From NCBI GenBank assembly GCA_035653295.1, contig DASRCB010000223.1:1-25078 (forward strand): a stretch of DNA of 25,078 nt, given 5' to 3'. Under the pieces are notes generated by a model. It saw only the letters and a program-made list of their open reading frames with translations. It was not told the DNA's origin and did no database searches. Of this stretch, positions 6,588 to 13,580 are shown piece by piece (within the stretch, counting starts at the first letter, position 1; every line of letters starts with the position of its first letter). Position numbers and translations under genes: made by a program. The DNA is from DASRCB01 sp035653295 (GTDB lineage: Bacteria > Acidobacteriota > Terriglobia > Bryobacterales > Bryobacteraceae).

Positions 6588-7682
6588 GTGAAAGCCGCCG
6601 GCGCCATCCTTGTCGCGGCCGCCCTCGCCGCCCTGTCCACGTCGCCCGCCGCGGCGCAGAAGCGAAAGAATATCCCCTACGCGGACCTTCCGATCGTCCA
6701 GCCCAAGCCGAACAAGAAGGACGAAATGCGGTCGGAGACGCTGCCGCCGGTAAAGGAGCCGCCCGCGGCCGTCTCCGCGGCCACCGCGCGGCTGCGGTTT
6801 GAAACGCTGCCGCTGTCCGGCAAGGGGCTGCTTTCGGCACAACTCCGCGAAGGCATGCGGGCGCTGGTCCGGAATCCCGCCGGCTCTGTGATTAAACTGC
6901 GCGCCTTCGTTGCCGGTTCCGGCGACCTGCGCCGGGTACAGGAAATCGCGGCCGAGGTGTTCGGCGAACGGCATTTACCCATGCCGGCTCTTGCGGTGGT
7001 ACAGGTGGGCGCGCTCCCGCTGGAAGGCGCCCAGGTCAGCATGGAGGCCACGCTCGAGGGCCGTCGCGATGAAAACCCGAGTGGGCTGGCATTCGTCGCG
7101 GCGCAGGCGGGCGAATCCGTTCCAGCGGCCCTGGAGCAGGTCGGCGCTGTTCTGCGCGATGCCGGCGCCGGACCTGCCGATGTGCTCCGCGCCACCTGTT
7201 TCGTCAGCGTACTGGACCCGTCACAGCCGGCGCCCATGCTCGGACCGGAACACGTCGCCATGATTCAGATGCAGCGCGAGCCGGCGCGGCCGACTGCCGC
7301 CTGCGAAGCGGTGGCGCGGCTGGAACGGCCGGCGTCCGAGCCGGTGCAGATTCTGCGCGGCGAATCGGGCGTGGCTCGCGCCGCGCTGGTGAGTGCGCCG
7401 CGCGTGGTTCTCAGCGGGATTCAGCTCGGTTTCGGCAAAGAGGATCGGGATATCGACGAAGCGCTCGATCATATCGAACGCGGGCTCACCGCCGCGAATG
7501 CCGCGTGGAAGCAGGCGGTGTTTATCCACGCCTACACGACCACTCGATCGGTTGCCCAGCCGCTTGACGAGGCGCTGCGCCGGCGCATCGGCGAAGCGCG
7601 CCCCTTCACGATTCTTCCGTTCGAAGGGCTGTCTTCGATCGACGCGGTGCTGGGCCTCGATGTGATCGCAGCCGGAAATTAA
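6588..7682 (+). CDS. Exported protein with three RidA (YjgF)-like units
   Basis: GTG 6588 gives a 364-residue protein with a clear signal peptide (hydrophobic residues 3-22, cleavage likely after AAAQ). After a basic, proline-rich linker, three segments resemble the RidA/YjgF fold. Unit 1 is about 70-157, with PALAVVQVGALPLEGAQVSME. Unit 2 is about 165-250, with VGAVLRDAGAGPADVLRATCFV and PARPTAACEAVARL. Unit 3 is about 262-361. RidA enzymes hydrolyse enamine/imine intermediates using an arginine near the end of the fold. Only unit 2 keeps an arginine at that place (Arg234); unit 1 has PALAV and unit 3 FTILP. A tandem, secreted form is unusual. It is divergent from the pdxR operon, suggesting but not proving a PLP-related role. 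It could have lost catalysis and serve as a structural or binding protein. Confidence 0.7.
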   Translation: MKAAGAILVAAALAALSTSPAAAQKRKNIPYADLPIVQPKPNKKDEMRSETLPPVKEPPAAVSAATARLRFETLPLSGKGLLSAQLREGMRALVRNPAGSVIKLRAFVAGSGDLRRVQEIAAEVFGERHLPMPALAVVQVGALPLEGAQVSMEATLEGRRDENPSGLAFVAAQAGESVPAALEQVGAVLRDAGAGPADVLRATCFVSVLDPSQPAPMLGPEHVAMIQMQREPARPTAACEAVARLERPASEPVQILRGESGVARAALVSAPRVVLSGIQLGFGKEDRDIDEALDHIERGLTAANAAWKQAVFIHAYTTTRSVAQPLDEALRRRIGEARPFTILPFEGLSSIDAVLGLDVIAAGN

Positions 7683-7696
7683 GGGCGCGCCGATGG

Positions 7697-9922
7697 CTAG
7701 CTGCCCGGCTCGACGATCATGATGTTCGTGCTCTCGTCCACCTGCCCGTAAACGATGCGCCGTTCATCGGGCGACAGGCAAAAGTCCGGGTTGTACAGCC
7801 GAAGCATTCCGGGAATGGAAGCGAGTTCGGTCACGCGGCGCGTGGCGAAACTGAAGTAATCGAGCCGGCGGTCCTTCCCGGAAAGCTGCCCCGCGGGCGT
7901 GCCCGGAGCCGCTCCGACGAAATAGACGCCATTGCTGCCGAGCGCCCACCAGCCGTGATTGACAGGATCATCCATCACTTTTGTGGCGGGCCCTCCAGCC
8001 GCGGGCACTGAGAACAGTTGCCCAATGGATTGCCCGAACGTTGGCCGGAAGAAGTAAATGAGAGAACCATCGGCGGATTCAACCGGCTCGAAACCGCTTT
8101 CCGAAGTCAGCCGCTGGGCTCGTTCGGGAGGGATATCGGTTGCGTCCGCCGGCGCCTTCCACATACTCCAGCGCGAGGGCCAGCTGGACCCGAAGTAGAT
8201 CCATTTCCCGTCTCGGGACCAGCGCGGGCGAATCTGGTCGGCGGGCCAGCGAGTGACTTGTCGCAGCGGGCCACCGTCGGACCCGATCACATAGATATTG
8301 CTGTGGGATGCATCTCTGGCGTCGAAAACGATGCGCGAGCTGTCCGGCGACCAGCGCGGCGACCCGGGGGATTTCTGCTCCCTGTTCAGGGACGTCAACT
8401 GGACGGCGTTTCGGCCCATGCTGTCGCTGCGCCAGATTTCATTGAAGCCACCGCGGTTGGAGGTGAAGACGATCCACTTCCCGTCCGGGGAGAACTGCGG
8501 GCTCGAATCGGTTTGGGTAGAGGACAGCAGCGGCCTGGGGCCGGACACATTGGCCGGCTGCGCTCCGGGACGGATCTCAGTCTCATTCAGCGCAACATGA
8601 GAATTGCTCCGCTCCCAGGCGATCAACTCGCGGGATGGCCCGGCCGGGCCCGGCGCCTGCGCGACGGTCGGATACTGTGCGCCCTGCGTATCGGCTATGG
8701 CGACGGCATCGCCACCGTCGGCGCGCGCCCGCCACAGGCTGTATCCCGGGCCGGCCTGCATTGCGAACACGATCTCACCGTCCGGGGTCCAGGCCCAGCC
8801 TTTAATCTCGCCCGCGCCCCGGGTCAACTGCCGCGCCGCGCCGCCGGAGAGGCGCCTGACATACAGGGAAGCATTGGCACGATCGCCTCCCCGGCGGGCG
8901 TACGCCAGGTATTTCGAATCGGGAGAAACAGCGAAGGGCGTGAAGTCATCCGGGTTTTCGTCGGTCGAGGTGAGGGGGCGCTGCCCCCCTGTTGTTACAG
9001 AAACCGCATACAGAACGTTCGCCGAAGACTCCTTCTTCGATATCAGCACCGACTCGGCATCCGGAGTCCACGATACGAACTGAGCGTCCGTGTCCGCGAT
9101 TCTTCTGGCCAGACCACCGAGCGGAGAAATCACCATCACGGTGTGTTCGCCGCGGATGAAGGCGATATGGCGCCCGTCGGGGGACCACGCGGGATTGCGA
9201 TCCGGCTGCGAATCGTTGGTGATCCGCCGGACGGGGCCACCATCGCGCGTCGTGACGTAAACTGCGGAGGGACCGCCGATTTCCCCTTGCCAGGAGAAGG
9301 CGATCTGGCTGGCGTCAGGGGAGAAGCTGGGGTGGCGCTGATCGCCGGTCATCGACGTGATGGGCCGGACGATCCTGTGAACGGCCGGTGGAGGTCCCGC
9401 GGTGAGGTGGAGATAGAGCATCGTTCCGGCGACGATGAGCAGGGCGGCGACGCCAGCCGCGACAGCAATCGTCGGCCAGCTCCGGCCGGCCGGCTTGGGC
9501 GGCGGTACGGGTGATGGGCGCGGTTCGAGTGCGATGACTCGCGCTTCCGGACGCGCCTCGATGCGGTATCGAAAGACGGGTGCGTACCCGCCTTTGGGCA
9601 CATCGATAATGACCGGGTCATTTGCTCCGGCGGATGCGTAGTACTCCGCGAGTTTCGATCGCAGCCGGCTTCCGTGGACGCGGACGACGGAGTCTGTGCG
9701 GGGATCGTAGGATGGGTCACGATCGAAGACCTCGATCCCGACCGTGTATTCTTTCAGCTCGGACGCCGCGCCGTTGACCGCGGTCTCCACCAGGTAGCGG
9801 AGCATTCTGCTGAGCCGGTCGGCGCCGGCGAAAGCTTTGTCGGCCAGCAGGGTCTCAAGCTGAGCCGCAATCTCAGCGCGGCTGGGCCGCCCAATCCCAC
9901 GCCGCTCTGGTGCGCCTGACAT
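7697..9922 (-). CDS. Membrane protein with N-terminal wHTH-like domain and WD40/PD40 propeller
   Basis: This 741-residue protein has three parts. Residues about 15-120 resemble an OmpR/ToxR-type winged helix: LKEYTVGIEVFDRDPSYDP, then VVRVHGSRLRSKL, then IIDVPKGGYAPVF, matching the order and spacing of the Trans_reg_C fold. A single hydrophobic helix follows a proline-rich linker (about 150-173). The rest is a TolB-like beta-propeller with repeated F-S-P-D-G/W-S-P-D-G motifs (SFSPDASQIAFSW, AWSPDGRHIAF, QFSPDGKWIVF, RWSPDSSRIVF, RWSRDGKWIYF). The likely topology is cytoplasmic DNA-binding head and periplasmic sensor, as in CadC/ToxR. DNA binding is inferred, not shown. ATG 9922 is chosen because the homologous part starts there and a promoter lies just upstream; 126 open codons further upstream are not protein-like. 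Confidence 0.8.
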   Translation of the reverse strand: MSGAPERRGIGRPSRAEIAAQLETLLADKAFAGADRLSRMLRYLVETAVNGAASELKEYTVGIEVFDRDPSYDPRTDSVVRVHGSRLRSKLAEYYASAGANDPVIIDVPKGGYAPVFRYRIEARPEARVIALEPRPSPVPPPKPAGRSWPTIAVAAGVAALLIVAGTMLYLHLTAGPPPAVHRIVRPITSMTGDQRHPSFSPDASQIAFSWQGEIGGPSAVYVTTRDGGPVRRITNDSQPDRNPAWSPDGRHIAFIRGEHTVMVISPLGGLARRIADTDAQFVSWTPDAESVLISKKESSANVLYAVSVTTGGQRPLTSTDENPDDFTPFAVSPDSKYLAYARRGGDRANASLYVRRLSGGAARQLTRGAGEIKGWAWTPDGEIVFAMQAGPGYSLWRARADGGDAVAIADTQGAQYPTVAQAPGPAGPSRELIAWERSNSHVALNETEIRPGAQPANVSGPRPLLSSTQTDSSPQFSPDGKWIVFTSNRGGFNEIWRSDSMGRNAVQLTSLNREQKSPGSPRWSPDSSRIVFDARDASHSNIYVIGSDGGPLRQVTRWPADQIRPRWSRDGKWIYFGSSWPSRWSMWKAPADATDIPPERAQRLTSESGFEPVESADGSLIYFFRPTFGQSIGQLFSVPAAGGPATKVMDDPVNHGWWALGSNGVYFVGAAPGTPAGQLSGKDRRLDYFSFATRRVTELASIPGMLRLYNPDFCLSPDERRIVYGQVDESTNIMIVEPGS

Positions 9923-9941
9923 GTACCCGCAGGGTAGCGGT

Positions 9942-9971
9942 ATTGTAGCGCGCTGTAGCCTGTCCTCGCAA
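9942..9971 (-). promoter_or_regulatory. Sigma70-type promoter of the wHTH-propeller gene
   Basis: On the minus strand TTGCGA (9971-9966) and TACAAT (9947-9942) are separated by 18 bases. The predicted start near 9935 lies about 13 bases before ATG 9922. On the plus strand GTAGC recurs at 9934, 9945 and 9955, a helical-turn spacing like that of OmpR-type direct-repeat sites, so self-regulation is possible. Confidence 0.45.
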
Positions 9972-10061
9972 CGTTCGATAACATCCTGAAAAGAAGCGAC
10001 ATCATCGCTGTCGCCGGTACAGCATTGCCACCCCTCGGAAAATGCCGCAGGATTCTTCCAC

Positions 10062-10080
10062 CCGCCGCAGGAAGCGGCGG
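10062..10080 (+). promoter_or_regulatory. Hairpin before the collagen-like gene's ribosome binding site
   Basis: CCGCCGC (10062-10068) pairs perfectly with GCGGCGG (10074-10080) around the five-base loop AGGAA. The stem ends a few bases before the strong purine-rich ribosome binding site at 10086-10097. It may stabilise the 5' end of the message. No U-run follows, so it is not a terminator. Confidence 0.4.
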
Positions 10081-10100
10081 CGCTCAGGAGGAGGAAGGTT

Positions 10101-10991
10101 ATGAATTCAGGATGGACCGGGTGGCGGACGCTGGCGATTGCGCTTGTTTGTTCGGCAACTACGTTGCTGGCCGAGGTTTCGCTGCCGGTTATTGTCTCGA
10201 CGACAACGGACAGCGCTCTGCAGCAGATCACGATTTCCGGCGAGAGTTTCGGGACATTGAAACCGAGCGTCTGGCTGAATAACGTCCCGCTGGTCGTCAA
10301 TCTCTACACCGACAAAAGCATCACCGCGTTTCTTCCGCCGAACGTGGCGGCAGGGAGTTATCTGCTGGTGATCTCGAACACAAAGACGAGGCTGTTCGGG
10401 TTCTTCGTGGCGACGATCGGGGCGGTGGGGCCACAGGGTCCGGCGGGACCGATTGGCCCTCAGGGCATTCAGGGGCCTCCTGGACTTCAGGGGCTACCCG
10501 GGCCCGCGGGACCTCAGGGACCGGCCGGACAGAATGGCGCCAGCGGACCCTACGGCCGCGCAATCCAGAACGTCCCGCAAGCAGTGCCGTCGAGCACGGA
10601 TGGCACTCTCACACTCATCGATCTTCAGTCGGCCAGCTTCTCGGCCGGCGGCCTGCTCATCGACACGACGACGGATCTGTTCACCATTCCGACCGATGGG
10701 GTTTACTGGGTTTCCGGCACAATGCTCTGGTCCGAGACAGACGGGAACGGGAATCCGCTCAACAGGCCGGGCTTCCGCGTCCTTGCGGTGATCGGTGATA
10801 TGAGCGGCGCCGTCGGCATCGATGTGCGCCAACCCGGCACGCGAGTAACCACTGAAACCGCGTCCGGGCTGGTGCACCTGCATGCCGGCGAACACGTAGC
10901 GCTGGCCGCCCTGCAGGACAGTGGCAGCGATTTGAATACCGGATGTGTGACCTTCTGCGCATCATTGTCGGTCAACTGGGTGGGCCCATAA
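10101..10991 (+). CDS. Secreted IPT/TIG-collagen-like protein with C1q/TNF-like C-terminus
   Basis: This 296-residue protein starts with a signal peptide (hydrophobic 10-24, ending LLAE). Residues about 28-105 form an IPT/TIG-like Ig domain (ITISGESFG, VWLNNVPL, FLPPNVAAGSYLLVI). Residues 110-154 are 15 uninterrupted Gly-X-Y triplets rich in GPA, GPQ and GPP, a collagen-like stalk. The last 130 residues (SFSAGGLL, FTIPTDGVYWVSGTMLW, HAGEHVALAALQ, LSVNWVG) look like a C1q/TNF-type jelly roll, which trimerises in animal relatives. A trimeric surface stalk or adhesin is therefore plausible. ATG 10101 follows a very strong GGAGGAGGAAGG. It ends convergently with the TIGR03437 gene, 26 bases away. 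Confidence 0.85.
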   Translation: MNSGWTGWRTLAIALVCSATTLLAEVSLPVIVSTTTDSALQQITISGESFGTLKPSVWLNNVPLVVNLYTDKSITAFLPPNVAAGSYLLVISNTKTRLFGFFVATIGAVGPQGPAGPIGPQGIQGPPGLQGLPGPAGPQGPAGQNGASGPYGRAIQNVPQAVPSSTDGTLTLIDLQSASFSAGGLLIDTTTDLFTIPTDGVYWVSGTMLWSETDGNGNPLNRPGFRVLAVIGDMSGAVGIDVRQPGTRVTTETASGLVHLHAGEHVALAALQDSGSDLNTGCVTFCASLSVNWVGP

Positions 10992-11017
10992 GGGCTTGCC
11001 CGGAAAACTGCGTGAAC

Positions 11018-11818
11018 TTAGTCGGCCGGACGCACCACCAGGCGGATGTTCTTCGGGCTGGTCACTCCGCCGCCGCTCATCTGAATCTGAGGGTCCACGC
11101 CGACGTCGACCGGCAGGCTGAGGTTGATCTGATAGAGGCCGGCGAACCCGGGCGCCGTGCCTGCATACAGAAGGCGCTTCGGGTCTACGGCCCTGCCATC
11201 CAGCAGGATCTCCAGCGAGCCCGCGATGGGCCGCGCCCGGGTCGGGATCTCTCCGTTACGCGACGGCGGATTCGTTTGCCCCAGACCGGTTGCATACAGG
11301 ATGACGATCTCGCCGGGATGCGCCGGATGATCGGTGCGGATGACACTGCCGTCCAGGTGCTGGGCCACCACGCGCTCGCTATCGAGCATGTAGAACGCCG
11401 GCGTCATGGGCACGAGCGTGATGGGGACCGCGGGACCGGCGAGTGAGCCGCGCGTGATCTGAAAATAGGTCGTTTGCGGGTGCATTTCCGCGGGAATCAG
11501 AAAGTTGATCTGCGTCGGGGAAACGTAGTAGATACTCGCGGCGCCGCCGGCGCCGCCGACGTAAACGCGCACGGAGCTGAGCGGAAGCTGGGTGGGGATG
11601 CGTCCGTCGTGAATGAACTTCGAGATCAGCGCCTCGGTGCCGTCCGAGAGGTTGGTGCCGTAAATCGTGGCGATGGTATTGGGGGCCAGCGGCCCGCCGA
11701 CATAGTCGGCCGAGTTGACGAGTCCGGCGGCGCTGTAGGTCGGGTACGCCGGTCCCGACGCGCCGGTGAGCGCGGCGGAGCAAAGCAGGGCCAGAACAGG
11801 GATGGTTCGTGGTGTCAC
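11018..11818 (-). CDS. TIGR03437 family secreted protein
   Basis: This 266-residue protein has a short signal peptide (about residues 5-20). The remainder is a single Ig-like domain with the hallmarks of the 'Solibacter uniquely' TIGR03437 family: AAGLVNSADYVGGPLAPNTIATIYGTNLS, VRVYVGG, YYVSPTQINFLIPAE, HPAHPGEIVILYATGLGQTNPP, and the GLYQINLSLP strand near the end. The family is expanded in Acidobacteriota and usually forms the C-terminus of larger secreted proteins; here it stands alone. The molecular function is unknown. The start is GTG 11818 with GGAGGA upstream. It lies 40 bases downstream of mutY on the same strand and may share its transcript. Confidence 0.9.
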   Translation of the reverse strand: MTPRTIPVLALLCSAALTGASGPAYPTYSAAGLVNSADYVGGPLAPNTIATIYGTNLSDGTEALISKFIHDGRIPTQLPLSSVRVYVGGAGGAASIYYVSPTQINFLIPAEMHPQTTYFQITRGSLAGPAVPITLVPMTPAFYMLDSERVVAQHLDGSVIRTDHPAHPGEIVILYATGLGQTNPPSRNGEIPTRARPIAGSLEILLDGRAVDPKRLLYAGTAPGFAGLYQINLSLPVDVGVDPQIQMSGGGVTSPKNIRLVVRPAD

Positions 11819-11858
11819 ACCTATCCTCCATGTGCGCCGCGCCGGCTTACTCAGGGCT

Positions 11859-12836
11859 TCAGATCTCGGCGGACTGGCTCCTGCGATAACAGGCGAGGGC
11901 CTTGCGCGCCGTAGTGGTCAGGGGCGCGGCATCCAGTTCCCAGGACGTCAGAAAGACGAAGCCGTTGGGGGGCCGTCTGCGTCCGAGGTCGGCGGCGGCT
12001 ACGCGGCACAGGTATTTCGTGCTCACAATGGTGTGCCGGAAGACCGCGATTTCTTTCAGGATTTTTGCGGCGGGAAGAACCGCGGCCTCGGGCAGCTCCC
12101 AAAAGCCGGCGAGTCGCGCAGCCTCCTCCGCTCGCCTGCGAAGGAGTATGCCGTTTTCGCGGGTGACAACGAGAAGCGTAATTTCCGTGCTGGTGAAGGC
12201 CGTCTTTCTGGCGATGACCGGCAACTCCCGCTGGCGCCCCGCCGCTCGGGCCTGACAGTGCATCGCAACGGGACAAAGCTCGCAGCGAGGCTCCCTCGGG
12301 AGGCAAACCGTAGCTCCGAGTTCCATGAGAGCCTGGTTGTACTCACCGGGACGCCGGCGGTCGAGCAATGCGCCGGCGGTCGCCAGCAGACGCCGGCGCA
12401 CCACCGTGGAGCGTATGTCCCCCGGTTCGGCGCTGATTCGAGCCAGTACGCGCGCGACATTGCCGTCCAGGGCGGCGTGCGGCAGATCGAAGGCGATGCT
12501 CGCGACGGCAGCGGCGGTGTAGTCGCCAACGCCGGGCAATTCGCGAATGTGCTCGTAAGTGGAAGGAAAGGCGCCGCGTTCCACAACGTGTTTTGCTGCC
12601 GCGTGGAGACTTCTCGCGCGCGAGTAGTACCCGAGACCGGCCCAGTACTGTAAAACCTCTCTGTCGTCCGCAGTACTGAATGCCTGCGCGTCAGGAAAGC
12701 GCGACAGAAAGCGCTCGTAGTACGGAATCACGGCCGAAACGCGCGTCTGCTGGAGCATGATCTCGGAAACGAGGATGCGCCAGGGATCGCGCGATTCACG
12801 CCACGGCAGGGGCCGCCTCCTGGTGGCGTACCACAA
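11859..12836 (-). CDS. mutY: A/G-specific adenine glycosylase MutY
   Basis: MutY removes adenine mispaired with 8-oxoguanine or guanine. The 325-residue protein has the HhH-GPD core with catalytic Glu25 (SEIMLQQTRV), the helix-hairpin-helix LPGVGDYTAAA and Asp124 (LDGNVARVL). The 4Fe-4S ligands are Cys178-X6-Cys185-X2-Cys188-X5-Cys194. The C-terminal NUDIX-like domain that reads 8-oxoG includes FWELPEAAVL and FRHTIVSTKY. The only start available is TTG 12836. No ATG or GTG lies between it and the upstream in-frame stop, and no ribosome binding site is seen. The family's usual residues before LLxWY are partly present upstream (FRRQLL), so the true start may lie at an unusual codon slightly upstream. 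Confidence 0.94.
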   Translation of the reverse strand: MWYATRRRPLPWRESRDPWRILVSEIMLQQTRVSAVIPYYERFLSRFPDAQAFSTADDREVLQYWAGLGYYSRARSLHAAAKHVVERGAFPSTYEHIRELPGVGDYTAAAVASIAFDLPHAALDGNVARVLARISAEPGDIRSTVVRRRLLATAGALLDRRRPGEYNQALMELGATVCLPREPRCELCPVAMHCQARAAGRQRELPVIARKTAFTSTEITLLVVTRENGILLRRRAEEAARLAGFWELPEAAVLPAAKILKEIAVFRHTIVSTKYLCRVAAADLGRRRPPNGFVFLTSWELDAAPLTTTARKALACYRRSQSAEI

Positions 12837-12943
12837 GAGAAGTTGGCGGCGAAACGATGAAGAAGTCGTATTACGGTGTAGTGCGGGCGTAAGGTCATTT
12901 TAGACCGGAGCGCGTGAAACGAACGTTCCTCGCCGGAGTCAAA

Positions 12944-13022
12944 GTGAACGAGGCAATCATAGTTGCTTCACGAGGAGGAGGGAAATGCCCGGGGGCCGTC
13001 ACTGGTTCGCGGGCATTTTTTT
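12944..13022 (+). promoter_or_regulatory. Structured leader with terminator-like hairpin
   Basis: Two hairpins lie upstream of the STAS gene. The first pairs GTGAA...GCAA (12944-12956) with TTGC-TTCAC (12963-12971). The second pairs AAATGCCCG (12983-12991) with CGGGCATTT (13010-13018) and runs into seven Ts (13016-13022), the form of an intrinsic terminator on the plus strand. No plus-strand gene precedes it, so it either ends a small RNA or attenuates the downstream gene. Its 5' arm contains the ATG of a short open frame. Confidence 0.5.
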
Positions 13023-13086
13023 CGCCCGCTCGTTCGTGCAGACCGGCCCGCCCGGGAGTAGTATCGGAGTGGAGTTCTCCTCATGA
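12985..13086 (+). CDS. Possible 33-residue leader peptide
   Basis: ATG 12985 follows a strong GAGGAGGAGGG and opens a 33-codon frame (begins MPGGRHWFAGIFFARS). Its TGA overlaps the ATG of the STAS gene as ATGA, an arrangement typical of translational coupling. The start codon lies inside the stem of the terminator-like hairpin, so ribosome loading and termination would compete. The peptide resembles nothing I recognise. It may be only a chance frame. Confidence 0.3.
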   Translation: MPGGRHWFAGIFFARSFVQTGPPGSSIGVEFSS

Positions 13087-13448
13087 GCCTGAAAATCGAT
13101 ATCCGCGAGATGCCCAACGCGACAATCCTCGACCTGGAGGGACGCCTGACCCTCGGGGAATCTCTCGTCAACCTGCGCGACGCGATCCGGGAGGTGCTGA
13201 CGGCGGACCGGAAGAACATCGTGCTGAACCTCGCCGGGATCAGCTATATCGACAGCTCCGGCCTTGGACAGCTGGTCGGCAGCTTCGCCACCGTGACCAA
13301 CAACGGCGGCCAACTGAAGCTTCTGAATCTTCAGAAGAAAGTGGAGGACCTGATGCAGGTGACCAAGCTGCTCACGGTCTTCGAAGCGTATTCCAGCGAA
13401 GCGGCGGCCCTGAAGAGCTTCACCCGGGCGGCTGCTACACAGGGTTAA
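13083..13448 (+). CDS. STAS-domain anti-sigma factor antagonist (SpoIIAA-like)
   Basis: This 121-residue cytoplasmic protein is a single STAS domain. Proteins of this type bind anti-sigma factors or other partners and are switched by serine phosphorylation. The characteristic loop is ISYIDSSGLGQLVG, with Asp57-Ser58, the same place as the phosphorylated Ser58 of Bacillus SpoIIAA. The N-terminal strands (ATILDLEGRLTLGES) and the NGGQLKLLNL strand fit the family, and the length is normal. No HATPase kinase partner is encoded beside it. The start ATG 13083 overlaps the stop of a possible leader frame, and a terminator-like hairpin lies upstream. The efflux genes begin 132 bp downstream. Confidence 0.92.
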   Translation: MSLKIDIREMPNATILDLEGRLTLGESLVNLRDAIREVLTADRKNIVLNLAGISYIDSSGLGQLVGSFATVTNNGGQLKLLNLQKKVEDLMQVTKLLTVFEAYSSEAAALKSFTRAAATQG

Positions 13449-13500
13449 ACCGGCTGCCGTTTCACCCGCGCGGTAACGATGTTTCGCGTTGAGGTGCGGT

Positions 13501-13531
13501 AGCTTACGCGTTTTGATAAGCTGAATTTATC
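13501..13531. promoter_or_regulatory. Overlapping inverted repeats before the efflux adaptor gene
   Basis: AGCTTA (13501-13506) is matched by TAAGCT (13517-13522), and GATAA (13515-13519) by TTATC (13527-13531). The two dyads overlap and lie 50-80 bp before the adaptor's GTG, within the 132-bp intergenic space. They could be a regulator's operator. No family can be named. Confidence 0.35.
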
Positions 13532-13580
13532 GAACATCAAGCAGGCGTAATCCGTCTGTTCCTATCGGGAGAAGTTCTGC

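Noticed and set aside
8018..9514. 498-codon plus-strand frame opposite the propeller gene
   Set aside because: It is antisense to repeated PD40 motifs. The arginine/glycine/proline-rich translation shows no domain.
9923..10300. 126-codon N-terminal extension of the wHTH-propeller gene
   Set aside because: The translation is not protein-like, it runs into the divergent collagen-like gene, and a good promoter lies within it just before ATG 9922.
10409..10565. Repeats in the collagen-like region as a CRISPR or tandem DNA repeat array
   Set aside because: The periodicity is nine bases and comes from Gly-X-Y codons. There are no spacers and the DNA units are not identical.
12914..13492. 192-codon plus-strand frame over the STAS gene
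   Set aside because: It overlaps the well-supported STAS gene in another frame and crosses the terminator-like hairpin.
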